Of a stretch of DNA of 64,000 nucleotides, positions 17,430 to 26,100 are shown in pieces. How positions within the stretch are numbered: position 1 is the stretch's first letter; the number at the start of each line of letters is the position of its first letter. Both the position numbers and the translations under genes were made by a program. The notes under the pieces are model-generated. The model was not told the origin of the DNA. It was given only the letters and a program-made list of their open reading frames with translations, and did no database searches. This DNA is from Phyllobacterium sp. YR531 (GTDB lineage: Bacteria; Pseudomonadota; Alphaproteobacteria; Rhizobiales; Rhizobiaceae): NCBI RefSeq assembly GCF_000282595.1, contig NZ_AKIZ01000038.1, positions 186,001 to 250,000 on the forward strand. The letters are read 5' to 3'.

Positions 17430-17687
17430 CTATCTGGCCCGGTCTTTGGCATTCAAATCTTCCCAAGGATCGGCAAGAAGACATGCCTCTTCGCCGACAC
17501 ACCACACGGAGCCCGGCTCGTGATTTGTTTCGCTTTCAGCAAAGTGCACTGCTGATCCCTGATCAACAAAAATGCCTCCTACCTGTTTTCTCCGGTCGCA
17601 GACAACCCAATCGCCGCAGAGATTTCGGCCAACGAGAAATCTGCATTTTTCGCTCAGTTTCGGGGTATTCTCGACAAAATGTTTCAT
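17430..17687 (-). CDS. Small Rhizobiales conserved hypothetical protein
   Basis: An 85-residue protein with two short conserved-looking parts: RFLVGRNLCGDWVVCDRRK and VGGIFVDQGSAVHFAESE. The second resembles a pattern (GGLFVDRAAALHFA-like) I associate with short Rhizobiales proteins of unknown role. No signal peptide or membrane segment is present. Cysteines are frequent (4) but not arranged as a zinc ribbon. Confidence 0.55.
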   Translation of the reverse strand: MKHFVENTPKLSEKCRFLVGRNLCGDWVVCDRRKQVGGIFVDQGSAVHFAESETNHEPGSVWCVGEEACLLADPWEDLNAKDRAR

Positions 17688-17738
17688 ATGATACGCGCCT
17701 GCTTCAAGCTGGCGATCCTCAATTGATCAGTTGATTGC

Positions 17739-18680
17739 TCAGACGCGCCAAGCCAAAGTTGGCGGAGGCAAAAGTTTCAGTCCGTTGCTGTCTGCACCCA
17801 TTTGATCCAACGATGCACGGATTTTTGCCTCCGTATCGGGATTGACCGGAACGAGAGGCAGGCGGACATCATCACTTATCCCGCGCCGATGCTTCAAAGC
17901 GTACTTTACCGGGGATGGATTGGTGTCCAATGCGAAGGCCCGGTAGACCGGTTGCAGTTTTTTATCGATATAAGCCGCAGTTGCCCAATCGTCCTGACGG
18001 CATGCATCGCGCAATGCGGCATAGACATGTGGCAGAACATTGGAAATCACCGAGATAAAGCCATCGCCTCCAGACAGATTGAAGACACAAGCGGTTTCAT
18101 CGCTGCCGGACAAAAGCAGGAAGCGATCTTCAAAGATCGATCGGAGTTGTTCCGCCCCTTTTTCATTGCCGGTTGCATCCTTGATGCCGATTATAGCCGG
18201 AATTTGAGCCAGTCGATCCAATGTGCTGACCGTAAGCTCTACACCCGTTCTGGAGGGGACATTATAAGCGATGATTGGCAGCGCCGTGCGGGCAGCAATG
18301 GTTTCAAAATGCCGGGCAATGCCTTCCTGGCTGGGCTTATTGTAATAGGGTGTGACGATAAGGGCTGCATCAGCGCCGCAGGCGGCGGCAGAACACGTAT
18401 GAGCGACTGTCAGGTCTGTACTGTTGGTGCCGGTGCCGGCAATGATCGACACCCTGCCCTTTGCCTTGGAAACACAGGTCCTGATGATTTTAAGGCGCTC
18501 CTCCCAGTTAAGGGTTGGGGCCTCGCCTGTGGTTCCGCAAACCACAAGTCCATCGACACCTGATTGAATTTGCCATTCGACCAGATTTTCAAGTGCATGG
18601 TAATCGACCGCATTATTATTGAACGGTGTGACGAGCGCAGTGAAAAGGCCGCTAAAGCGATGATTTGGAAGCTTGTTCAT
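17739..18680 (-). CDS. dapA: 4-hydroxy-tetrahydrodipicolinate synthase family protein
   Basis: A 313-residue class I aldolase. The DHDPS features are all visible: CGTTGEAPTLNWEE (phosphate/pyruvate site), AYNVPSRTG with the catalytic tyrosine and the arginine that marks true DHDPS, and the Schiff-base lysine in GIKDATG. The reaction would join pyruvate and aspartate semialdehyde in lysine and diaminopimelate synthesis. The start at 18680 has AGAGGAAA upstream. Rhizobiales often carry several DapA-like paralogues, some with other aldolase functions, and this one lies away from other lysine genes, so it may not be the housekeeping copy. Confidence 0.85.
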   Translation of the reverse strand: MNKLPNHRFSGLFTALVTPFNNNAVDYHALENLVEWQIQSGVDGLVVCGTTGEAPTLNWEERLKIIRTCVSKAKGRVSIIAGTGTNSTDLTVAHTCSAAACGADAALIVTPYYNKPSQEGIARHFETIAARTALPIIAYNVPSRTGVELTVSTLDRLAQIPAIIGIKDATGNEKGAEQLRSIFEDRFLLLSGSDETACVFNLSGGDGFISVISNVLPHVYAALRDACRQDDWATAAYIDKKLQPVYRAFALDTNPSPVKYALKHRRGISDDVRLPLVPVNPDTEAKIRASLDQMGADSNGLKLLPPPTLAWRV

Positions 18681-18773
18681 AATTTCCTCTGGTCGCGCCA
18701 ATGCATCCGCAGCCAGCGGCTCAGTGACGACGATTGATGATGAAAATGATGGGAGGGGTTGTGTCTAAGGCAC

Positions 18774-18905
18774 CTATAGCAGATGCACGCGCAGACCAAC
18801 TGCTGCCGCAAGCAAAGCGGCGAGAACGAGGAAAGTCGCTGCCTGCAACAGGAAATCAGGCGCTGTGGCAGAACGGGATAGCCCTGATCGTGAATAGGTT
18901 TTCAT
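18774..18905 (-). CDS. Small single-pass membrane protein
   Basis: A 43-residue frame: a polar N-terminus (MKTYSRSGLSRSATAPDF) then an unbroken hydrophobic helix (LLQAATFLVLAALLAAAVGL) and a short tail. A GGAG sequence lies 9 bases upstream of the ATG. The start codon falls within a hairpin described separately. No similar named protein is known to me. Confidence 0.5.
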   Translation of the reverse strand: MKTYSRSGLSRSATAPDFLLQAATFLVLAALLAAAVGLRVHLL

Positions 18906-18938
18906 GCTGTGAACTCCATTTTGGTCACAACATGAAAA
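18899..18938 (-). promoter_or_regulatory. Hairpin over the start of the small membrane protein
   Basis: TTTTCATGCTGTGA and TCACAACATGAAAA can pair (13 of 14) around a 12-base loop. In the minus-strand mRNA the start codon would sit in the stem and the GGAG binding site in the loop, so this may control translation; it could equally be an operator. Confidence 0.4.
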
Positions 18939-19065
18939 TAGAAAGATCGAGATCGGGTTTCGATGCTGAGTTGGGGCTCAGGCTGTAAGGAATGTATAAG
19001 TTTGCTGTCAACGATAACTGTGATTCGACTCAACGCGGGCTCCAAGTTTGATAGGCCGTAAACAG

Positions 19066-19473
19066 CTAAACAACGCCCCGTCTAGTTGTCGTTGCCGCTC
19101 TCAACGCTTCCGTAGATTCCCGTCGTTTTCTTGCTATTTCGTTGGTTCTCTCAGTATCACCATCGGGAAGTCGAACGGGAACACTGAAAGCAAGCCGATT
19201 AGCGGCCCCACTTTTATGCTCACCGCCGCCCTCGAAACCAACGCCGAAAACTTTAAGGTTAGCGCCACCTTTACCAGACGTTTCAGCTGAAACAGCCACG
19301 TCAAAATCCACCCGCGTGAACAATCCATAGGCTCCAGAATTGATTAAGTTGCCGCCAAGGTCTGTGGAAACTAAGGTAGCGTTAACGTTATCGCCACCTT
19401 CAGCTTGTTGAGCCAACTTGACCCCTTCGACTATCTGTTGAAGGCTACTAGCTATGAAATCTTTGAGATCCAT
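19066..19473 (-). CDS. Stand-alone trypco2-type protein
   Basis: A 135-residue protein. The N-terminus MDLKDFIASSLQQIVEGVK, the FDVAVSAETS segment and the closing LAFSVPVRLPDGD match the pattern of the trypsin-co-occurring domain 2 (trypco2), known from predicted bacterial conflict systems where it accompanies proteases and NTPases. Here it is alone, with no partner gene. AGAGGCGG lies upstream of the ATG. Base composition is a little lower in GC than its neighbours. It lies just beyond the 3' end of a tRNA gene, a common landing site for mobile DNA. Confidence 0.7.
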   Translation of the reverse strand: MDLKDFIASSLQQIVEGVKLAQQAEGGDNVNATLVSTDLGGNLINSGAYGLFTRVDFDVAVSAETSGKGGANLKVFGVGFEGGGEHKSGAANRLAFSVPVRLPDGDTERTNEIARKRRESTEALRAATTTRRGVV

Positions 19474-19655
19474 CTGAAATACCGCCTCTACAAACCGAAT
19501 GGTTAGGATACACTTTGCTATTCTATGCTGAAAGCATTTGATCAATCCACGTCACACCGAGTCGCCGTCATGGATTGTGACCTAGTGGGACGGTAAGTGG
19601 GCTTAATGTCCGTAAGCGCCAAAAGTCTTCAAATTAGTATGTTAATTGAAATCGG

Positions 19656-19747
19656 TGGCGGAGAGGAAGGGATTCGAACCCTCGAGACCGTTTAACGGGT
19701 CTACTCCCTTAGCAGGGGAGCGCCTTCGACCACTCGGCCACCTCTCC
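19656..19747 (-). tRNA. tRNA-Ser (anticodon GCT)
   Basis: A complete minus-strand serine tRNA. The acceptor stem GGAGAGG pairs with CCTCTCC, the anticodon loop reads CTGCTAA, a long variable arm (GTAGACCCGTTAAACGGTCTC) is present, the T loop is GGTTCGAATCC and CCA is encoded. It reads serine AGC/AGU codons. Confidence 0.97.
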
Positions 19748-19914
19748 GAGGACGCTGACTAAAGATGAAACCCATTGTTGGCAAGGCTTTTGTTGGTGTG
19801 GTCCTCAAAAATCGAAATCCCTCGCCGTATTCAGTTTTGAATCCGGCAAAATGGCCCCGCCCCTCGACATCACGTCATCAGGTGAATAGCCTGCTGGCAG
19901 TGATGGGGGATATT

Positions 19915-20289
19915 ATGAGATTTTCAGGTAAAGCCGGGATATTGTTGCTGCTGGCAGGGGTTTACGCCTGCACTACCACTACCACGGGCGGTAGCAAGGA
20001 TCAGGTTACGGCGGATGCAAAAGCTTTGGTGATAACGTCCTATCAGTGTCAGGCATCTCTCGGCCGCGAGCCACACTATTCAGCCATTGAAAGCAGTGAA
20101 ACTGTACTCAAGGCCATAGGAAAATCACCTGAGGATGCAGACCGGACAGTACGTGGCTGGCTCAAGGGCGTGATTGCTTCGCCAAAGCAGCCAACCGACC
20201 TTGATTCGAAGACCTGCAAGGACAAGCTGCTGACTCTCGCCGAAAAGGTGCGGATCGGCTACGAATCTCTAAATCGTTTGAAAAAATAA
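19915..20289 (+). CDS. Putative lipoprotein
   Basis: A 124-residue protein with a signal peptide and lipobox LAGVYAC followed by a threonine run. The ATG is preceded by GGGGGA. The rest is hydrophilic with two cysteines (YQCQASLG, SKTCKDKL) that might form a disulfide. I recognise no domain. The gene begins 168 bp after the tRNA on the other strand. Confidence 0.7.
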   Translation: MRFSGKAGILLLLAGVYACTTTTTGGSKDQVTADAKALVITSYQCQASLGREPHYSAIESSETVLKAIGKSPEDADRTVRGWLKGVIASPKQPTDLDSKTCKDKLLTLAEKVRIGYESLNRLKK

Positions 20290-20464
20290 CGTTGATTTTT
20301 AGGGTAATAATCCGGCCCATTTTTGTAATTTTACTGCGCCAGATAAGCATTTTTCGCAAGCATGCGGAGTGTAAATGAAAGTCGCAAATCTTGAATTGAG
20401 AATTGGGAACCGGCGTCCTATCTGCACATTATAGGGGCTACATACCTCAATTGGAGATTGCAGA

Positions 20465-20629
20465 ATGACGACACCTACCGTTCCGCAGGATATTTACCTC
20501 CGTCACGAGAGAGAGTGGCAAATGTTGCGTCAGGCGATTGCCGAAAAGAAACCGGCAAATGACGAAAAGCAAGCGATGGAAAACCTGGCTCCGCGGCGCA
20601 AAACGCCTCTGACAGAGCAGCATCAGTAA
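20465..20629 (+). CDS. Small basic hypothetical protein
   Basis: A 54-residue hydrophilic protein (MTTPTVPQDIYLRHEREWQM...) with GGAG 8 bases upstream of the ATG and a strong terminator 25 bp downstream. The two signals together make it a likely real gene. It has no cysteines, membrane segment or known motif. Confidence 0.6.
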   Translation: MTTPTVPQDIYLRHEREWQMLRQAIAEKKPANDEKQAMENLAPRRKTPLTEQHQ

Positions 20630-20653
20630 GTCTGCATTCCTGATAATTTTAAG

Positions 20654-20687
20654 GCCCCGCCCGGTTTTCCGGTTTGCGGGGCTTTTT
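20654..20687 (+). terminator. Rho-independent terminator of the small gene
   Basis: GCCCCGC pairs with GCGGGGC, with a nested CCGG-TTTT-CCGG hairpin, followed by TTTTT. Confidence 0.9.
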
Positions 20688-20740
20688 GTTGGATGGATTG
20701 GGGGGCTGGGAATTGCAGGAACTTATTGCAAAACGAGTAT

Positions 20741-20860
20741 GCGTGGTTCGACAAGCTCACCATGAGGAAGGTGGGTTGATTGCATAGATTGTCGCCATCA
20801 TTGCAAATCAATCTGCCTGCCAAACACTAGCCTCCTCATGGTGAGCTTGTCGAACCACGC
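20741..20860. repeat. REP-like inverted repeat pair
   Basis: The 28-bp arms GCGTGGTTCGACAAGCTCAC... at 20741-20768 and its perfect complement at 20833-20860 enclose 64 bp. The same element, with small changes, occurs at 36881-37001. It is a dispersed intergenic palindrome of the REP/BIME kind. Confidence 0.85.
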
Positions 20861-20890
20861 AGAGCAGATGAGCAATATTGGTGCAGTGGC

Positions 20891-21478
20891 CTAATTAGAC
20901 CCCGGCCATGACCGCATGGCGATATCAACAAGGCGGTGAATTTCATCGCGCCCTATACCGCTGGTGGCTTGAACTGCCGTGCCTTGTGACACAGTCAGAA
21001 TATAACGGGCCAAATCTTCCGGATTGCTGTCGGCAGGCAAATCACCCTCGCGCTTGGCGCGTTCAAACCGGCGCGTCAAAGCCTTCTGGCCAACCTGTCG
21101 CCGCTCAATAATGGTTTTTTGAACCGCCTCGGCGGCTTCGCTGCAACCCATGGCAGCATTTATTCCAAGACATCCGCTGGGATTGCAGTCGCAGGTTTGC
21201 GCATTGGCGAATCCAAACAGCACATCGCGCGCCACGGAGCGCGCATCGGGCTGCTCCAGCGCTTTCCAGAAGAATGCCATGTAATTTTGTTCGTAGCGCT
21301 CAAGCGCCATACGAAAAAGCTCTTCTTTGTTTCCGAAAGTACCATAGAGGCTTGGCTTGGTTATGCCCATGCCGTCAGTCAGATCAGTGATCGACGTACC
21401 CTCATAGCCTTTACGCCAGAACAGTTCCAAGGCTGTCTGCAGAGCATCGTCTGCATCAAATTCCCTCGGGCGTCCCAT
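20891..21478 (-). CDS. TetR-family repressor of the RND efflux operon
   Basis: A 195-residue regulator. The N-terminal helix-turn-helix (GTSITDLTDGMGITKPSLYG) is followed by an all-helical ligand domain. A Cys-rich stretch NAQTCDCNPSGCLGINAAMG is typical of the AcrR/YcdC-like subgroup that responds to aromatic or oxidising compounds. The gene is divergent from a membrane fusion protein gene with two matching operator palindromes between them, so it very probably represses the pump and itself. Confidence 0.92.
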   Translation of the reverse strand: MGRPREFDADDALQTALELFWRKGYEGTSITDLTDGMGITKPSLYGTFGNKEELFRMALERYEQNYMAFFWKALEQPDARSVARDVLFGFANAQTCDCNPSGCLGINAAMGCSEAAEAVQKTIIERRQVGQKALTRRFERAKREGDLPADSNPEDLARYILTVSQGTAVQATSGIGRDEIHRLVDIAMRSWPGSN

Positions 21479-21500
21479 GGACAGTACTCCCTAAAAGAAT

Positions 21501-21516
21501 TATACCGTTCGGTATA
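21501..21516. promoter_or_regulatory. TetR operator 1
   Basis: TATACCGTTCGGTATA has 7-bp complementary arms around TT and lies 22 bp upstream of the repressor start codon. Confidence 0.75.
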
Positions 21517-21562
21517 AAATTCCATTGACAGCTGCTGTTCCGCAGCCTTATATCACCGTTCT

Positions 21563-21576
21563 ATACCGATCGGTAT
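21563..21576. promoter_or_regulatory. TetR operator 2
   Basis: ATACCGATCGGTAT is a perfect 14-bp palindrome sharing the TACCG half-site with operator 1. The two sites are 62 bp apart centre to centre, close to six helical turns, and lie upstream of the pump genes. Confidence 0.75.
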
Positions 21577-21659
21577 GGAACGTCAATGATGATTCCGGTG
21601 ATCCGGATTCCAGTTCACCATCCTCCCAAATGGTGAAAAATTCAAGCAGGATGACCACG

Positions 21660-22880
21660 ATGTCAATCAGCACACTCAAAAGAAATCTCGCCATTGGCGG
21701 CCTTGTTCTGGCGCTTGGCGTAGCAGGCGGCACCCAGGTTTTCGACTTCAGCAAAAGCCATGCGGAAGGCGAAAAACAGGCACCGGTACAGGCAACTCCC
21801 GTTTCAGTCGCATTGGTACAGCCCAAGCTGGTAAGCCAGTGGAGTGAATTCTCCGGCCGCCTTGAAGCAATCGATCAGGTCGAAGTGCGCTCCCGTGTGG
21901 CAGGCGCCGTACAGTCGATCCACTTCAAAGAGGGCTCTGTTGTCAAGCAGGGCGACCTTCTGGTGAAGATCGATCCGGCCACCTATGAGGCGGAAGTCGC
22001 CCGCGCCAAGGCGCAGGTCAGCGCAGCGGAATCAAGATTGGCTCTGGCCAAAAACGAACTTGAGCGCGGCAAGCGCCTCATCGACTCCCGTACCGTGTCA
22101 CAGAGCGATTATGACCAGCGTCAAAACGTTCAAGCCGGTGCATTGGCAGATCTTGAAGCCGCACAGGCAGTGCTCAAGACGGCAACGCTCAATCTTGAGT
22201 ATACGGATATACGCGCACCAATCAGTGGGCGGGTTGGCCGCATCGAGATCACACAGGGGAACCTGATTGCTGCCGGTCCTGCCGCACCATTGCTGACTTC
22301 GCTGGTTTCAATCAGCCCGATCTATGCAAGCTTTGAAGCTGACGAAAATGTTGTGGGAAGCGCTTTGGCTGACCTTCCCGAAGGTCTGAACAGCCGCGAT
22401 TTCGTTGATCGCATCCCCGTTCAAATGGACGTACAGGGTAAAGCTGATATTGATGGAAAGTTGCAGCTGATCAACAACAGCGTTGAAGCAAACAGTGGCA
22501 CAGTCAAAGTGCGCGCTGTCTTCGACAACAGCAATGGCCGGTTGATGCCGGGTCAGTTCGCCAAGGTTCGCATGGGTCAGGCAACTGAAAGGCAGGAACT
22601 GCTGGTTGACGAAAAGGCCGTAGGCACCGACCAGAACAAGAAATTCGTCATGGTGGTCAATCCGCAGAATGTCGCTGAGTATCGCGAGATTTCACTGGGT
22701 GGCAAGGCTGATGGCCTGCGTATCGTGACTGCTGGATTGCAGGCGGATGACAAGGTTGTCGTCAACGGCTTGCAGCGTATTCGGCCAGGTTCACTTGTTG
22801 CACCGGAAATGGTGGCAATGGGTGCAAACGCATCCAACCAGCTACAGGCTCAGGCCGATCAGGCCAAGGTCAAACAATAA
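21660..22880 (+). CDS. RND efflux periplasmic adaptor (membrane fusion protein)
   Basis: A 406-residue periplasmic adaptor of the MexE/AcrA type linking the inner-membrane pump to an outer-membrane channel. The N-terminus has a hydrophobic signal/anchor (LAIGGLVLALGVAGG) without a clear lipobox. It is followed by the barrel-sandwich (lipoyl-like) half VEVRSRVAGAVQSIHFKEGS, a helical hairpin of about 70 residues and the second half DIRAPISGRVGRIEITQGNL. The start at 21660 uses AGCAGGA as binding site. It is first in the operon with the pump at 23165, from which it is separated by a 280-bp spacer holding palindromes. Confidence 0.93.
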   Translation: MSISTLKRNLAIGGLVLALGVAGGTQVFDFSKSHAEGEKQAPVQATPVSVALVQPKLVSQWSEFSGRLEAIDQVEVRSRVAGAVQSIHFKEGSVVKQGDLLVKIDPATYEAEVARAKAQVSAAESRLALAKNELERGKRLIDSRTVSQSDYDQRQNVQAGALADLEAAQAVLKTATLNLEYTDIRAPISGRVGRIEITQGNLIAAGPAAPLLTSLVSISPIYASFEADENVVGSALADLPEGLNSRDFVDRIPVQMDVQGKADIDGKLQLINNSVEANSGTVKVRAVFDNSNGRLMPGQFAKVRMGQATERQELLVDEKAVGTDQNKKFVMVVNPQNVAEYREISLGGKADGLRIVTAGLQADDKVVVNGLQRIRPGSLVAPEMVAMGANASNQLQAQADQAKVKQ

Positions 22881-22883
22881 AGG

Positions 22884-22923
22884 CCATTGCGCCATGTGCT
22901 CAAGGTGAGGCATGGCGCAATGG
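22884..22923. repeat. 13-bp inverted repeat after the adaptor gene
   Basis: CCATTGCGCCATG and its exact complement, with a 14-base loop, begin 3 bp after the stop codon. It could be an mRNA stabiliser or a partial terminator between the pump genes. Confidence 0.8.
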
Positions 22924-22932
22924 CAAGCGATG

Positions 22933-23126
22933 CCGCGATATCTCTCCCCTTGTGGGAGAGAAAGCGATTTCAGCATCTTAGCTTCTTCGCTAAGTGCTAG
23001 AAATTGCCAGAGAGGGGATTTTGAATGATGCGTTTCAAATCCCCTCTCTTGGTTTTTCCAAGGATTTAGCCAAGAGGCTAAACCCAGGAAAACCCTTTCT
23101 CCCCCACAAGGGGGGAGATAACGCGG
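22933..23126. repeat. 194-bp composite palindromic element
   Basis: The ends CCGCGATATCTCTCCCCTTG at the left and its imperfect complement at the right form an outer stem of about 32 bp. Inside is a second palindrome at 23009-23049 (AGAGAGGGGATTTTGAA against its complement) and smaller hairpins such as CTTAGCTTCTTCGCTAAG. The plan is that of a small non-autonomous insertion of RIME/BIME/MITE type, common in Rhizobiales intergenic DNA. Confidence 0.8.
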
Positions 23127-23164
23127 CACCAATCGAACGCATCTAATTCTCAGGCGGAATCGCT

Positions 23165-26100
23165 ATGAATATTTCCAACTTCTTTATTGATCGCCCGGTC
23201 TTTGCGGGGGTCCTGTCCTTCATCGTTTTCCTTGGCGGTCTTATCGCGCTGACAACGATGCCGGTTTCTGAATATCCGGACGTTGTTCCACCATCCATTG
23301 TGGTGCGTGCGCAATATCCGGGTGCAAATCCCAAGGTTATTGCGGAAACTGTCGCAACGCCGATGGAAGAGTCCATCAACGGTGTTGAAGGCATGCTCTA
23401 TATGGGTAGTCAGGCGACTTCCGATGGCCAGCTGACACTGACTGTTACCTTTGCTCTCGGCACCGACCCGGACAAGGCACAGCAGCTGGTGCAGAACCGC
23501 GTTTCGCAGGCTGAACCACGCCTGCCGGAAGAAGTGCGGGCACTCGGCATCACCACGGTAAAAAGCTCGCCGGACCTGATGCTGGTGGTCAATCTGATTT
23601 CTCCGAATGATCGGTATGACATTACCTATCTGCGCAATTACGCCCTGATCAACATCAAGGATCGCCTTGCCCGCATTGACGGCGTTGGCGATGTGCAATT
23701 GTTTGGCTCGGGCGATTATTCCATGCGCATCTGGCTCGATCCGCAAAAGACTGCCGAGCTTGGCCTTTCCGCTACCGATGTTCTGGCCGAAATTCGCGCC
23801 CAGAACGTGCAGGCGGCGGCAGGTACAATTGGCGCCTCTCCGAATGAGAATGACGTCAATCTGCAATTGTCGGTAAATGCACAAGGGCGTCTCGCCACCG
23901 AAGAAGAATTCGGCCAGATCATCGTCAAAACCGCGCCAAACGGCGCGATTACGCATTTGCGGGACATTGCCCGTATCGAACTTGGTTCAGCGCAATATTC
24001 CCTGCGTTCACTGCTCGATAACAAATCGGCTGTGGCCGTTCCTGTGTTCCAGGCGCCGGGTTCCAATGCGATCCAGATCGCCGATCAGGTTCGCGCCGCC
24101 ATGGAAGAAGCCAAGCTGACCATGCCGGAAGGCGTCGATTACAAGATCGTATATGACACCACACAATTTGTTCGCGCCTCCATTGAGGCCGTGGTTCATA
24201 CGCTGCTTGAAGCTGTCCTGCTCGTCGTTCTTGTGGTTATCCTTTTCCTGCAAACGTGGCGCGCTTCGATCATCCCGCTGATTGCGGTTCCCGTATCGAT
24301 TGTCGGTACGTTCGCCGTCATGCACCTCTTCGGCTTTTCAATCAATGCACTCAGCCTGTTCGGTCTGGTTCTCGCCATTGGTATCGTGGTCGATGACGCC
24401 ATCGTGGTGGTTGAAAACGTCGAGCGAAATATTGAAAATGGACTGGCACCCCGCGCTGCAACCATACAGGCAATGCGTGAAGTCTCCGGACCGATCATTG
24501 CAATTGCACTCGTGTTGGTTGCCGTGTTCGTACCTTTGGCCTTTATCAGTGGCTTGACGGGGCAATTCTACCGCCAGTTCGCGCTGACCATTGCCATATC
24601 AACAGTCATTTCCGCATTCAACTCGCTGACGCTTTCGCCAGCCCTCGCAGCCCTGCTGCTCAAGGGGCATGACCAGCCGAAGGATGCTCTGACGCGGTTC
24701 ATGGACAAGACTCTTGGCTGGTTGTTCCGCGGTTTCAATGCCGTGTTTACCCGCGGTGCCAACGGCTACAGCAAGGGCGTACGAGGAGTTATTTCGCGCA
24801 AGACCATCATGATGGGCATCTACATTGTGCTTATCGGTGCGACGGCCCTGATGTTCCGCACAGTGCCGGGTGGTTTCGTGCCTCCTCAGGACAAGCAATA
24901 TCTGGTGGGCTTTACCCAGCTTCCGGATGGCGCGACGCTTGACCGTACGGAGTCTGTCGTCCGCCGTATTGGCGACATGGCCCTCTCGATCCCGGGCGTG
25001 GAGAGCACGATCGCCTTCCCCGGCCTGTCAATCGCCGGCTTTACCAACAGCTCGAATGCGGGTGTGGTTTTCGTCTCCCTGAAGCCTTTTGAGGAACGGA
25101 AAACTGCTGAGCTGAGTGCTGGTGCCATTGCCATGCAGCTGAACCAGAAGCTGGCCGGCATACAGGAATCGTTCAGTGCGGTGTTCCCGCCTCCCCCGGT
25201 TCAGGGCCTTGGTTCAATCGGCGGCTTCAAGCTGCAGATCGAAGATCGTAACGGTCTCGGCTATCAGGCGCTGGATGATGCAACCAAGGGCTTCCTGGCC
25301 AAGGCGGCAACAGCACCGGAACTGACCGGCCTGTTCACCAGCTACCAGATCAACGTGCCGCAGCTTTACGCCGATGTTGACCGTGCCAAGGCACGCCAAC
25401 TCAATGTATCGCTGCCGGAAATCTTCAACACGCTGCAAATCTATCTGGGTTCGGTCTATGTCAACGACTTCAACAAGTTCGGACGCACCTATTCCGTCCG
25501 TATGCAGGCGGAATCGAACTTCCGTGCCAAGGCTGAAGACATTGGTGACCTGAAAGTTCGCTCTGGTTCGGGAGAAATGATCCCGCTTTCGGCGCTGATC
25601 AAGGTCACCTCTACAGCCGGTCCGGACAGAGCGCAGCGTTACAACGGCTTCCTTGCCGCCGATGTGAACGGCAACACTGCACCCGGCTTCTCTTCCGGTC
25701 AGGCACGTGCTGCGGTTGAACGGATCGCTGCAGAAACCTTGCCTGCGGGTATCGGCTTTGAATGGACGGAACTGACCTATCAGGAAATCATCGCGGGTAA
25801 TTCAGCCTATCTGATCTTCCCGCTATCGATCCTTCTGGTGTTTCTTGTTCTCGCCGCTCAATATGAAAGCCTGTCGCTGCCGCTCTCGATCATCATGATC
25901 GTACCGCTCGGACTGCTCGCCGCCCTCACCGGCGTCTGGCTGACAGCCGGAGACAACAACGTCTTCACGCAGATTGGGCTGATCGTCCTTGTCGGGCTAT
26001 CCGCCAAGAACGCCATCCTGATCGTGGAGTTTGCGCGTGAGCTGGAGTTTGCCGGGGCGACACCCTTCAAGGCGGTGATCGAAGCGAGCAGGCTGCGGCT

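Noticed and set aside
18990-19660. Island bounded by a duplicated tRNA-Ser 3' end
   Set aside because: I looked for a repeat of the tRNA end near 19.0 kb; only an 8-base match (GATTCGA-type) was found, which is chance-level.
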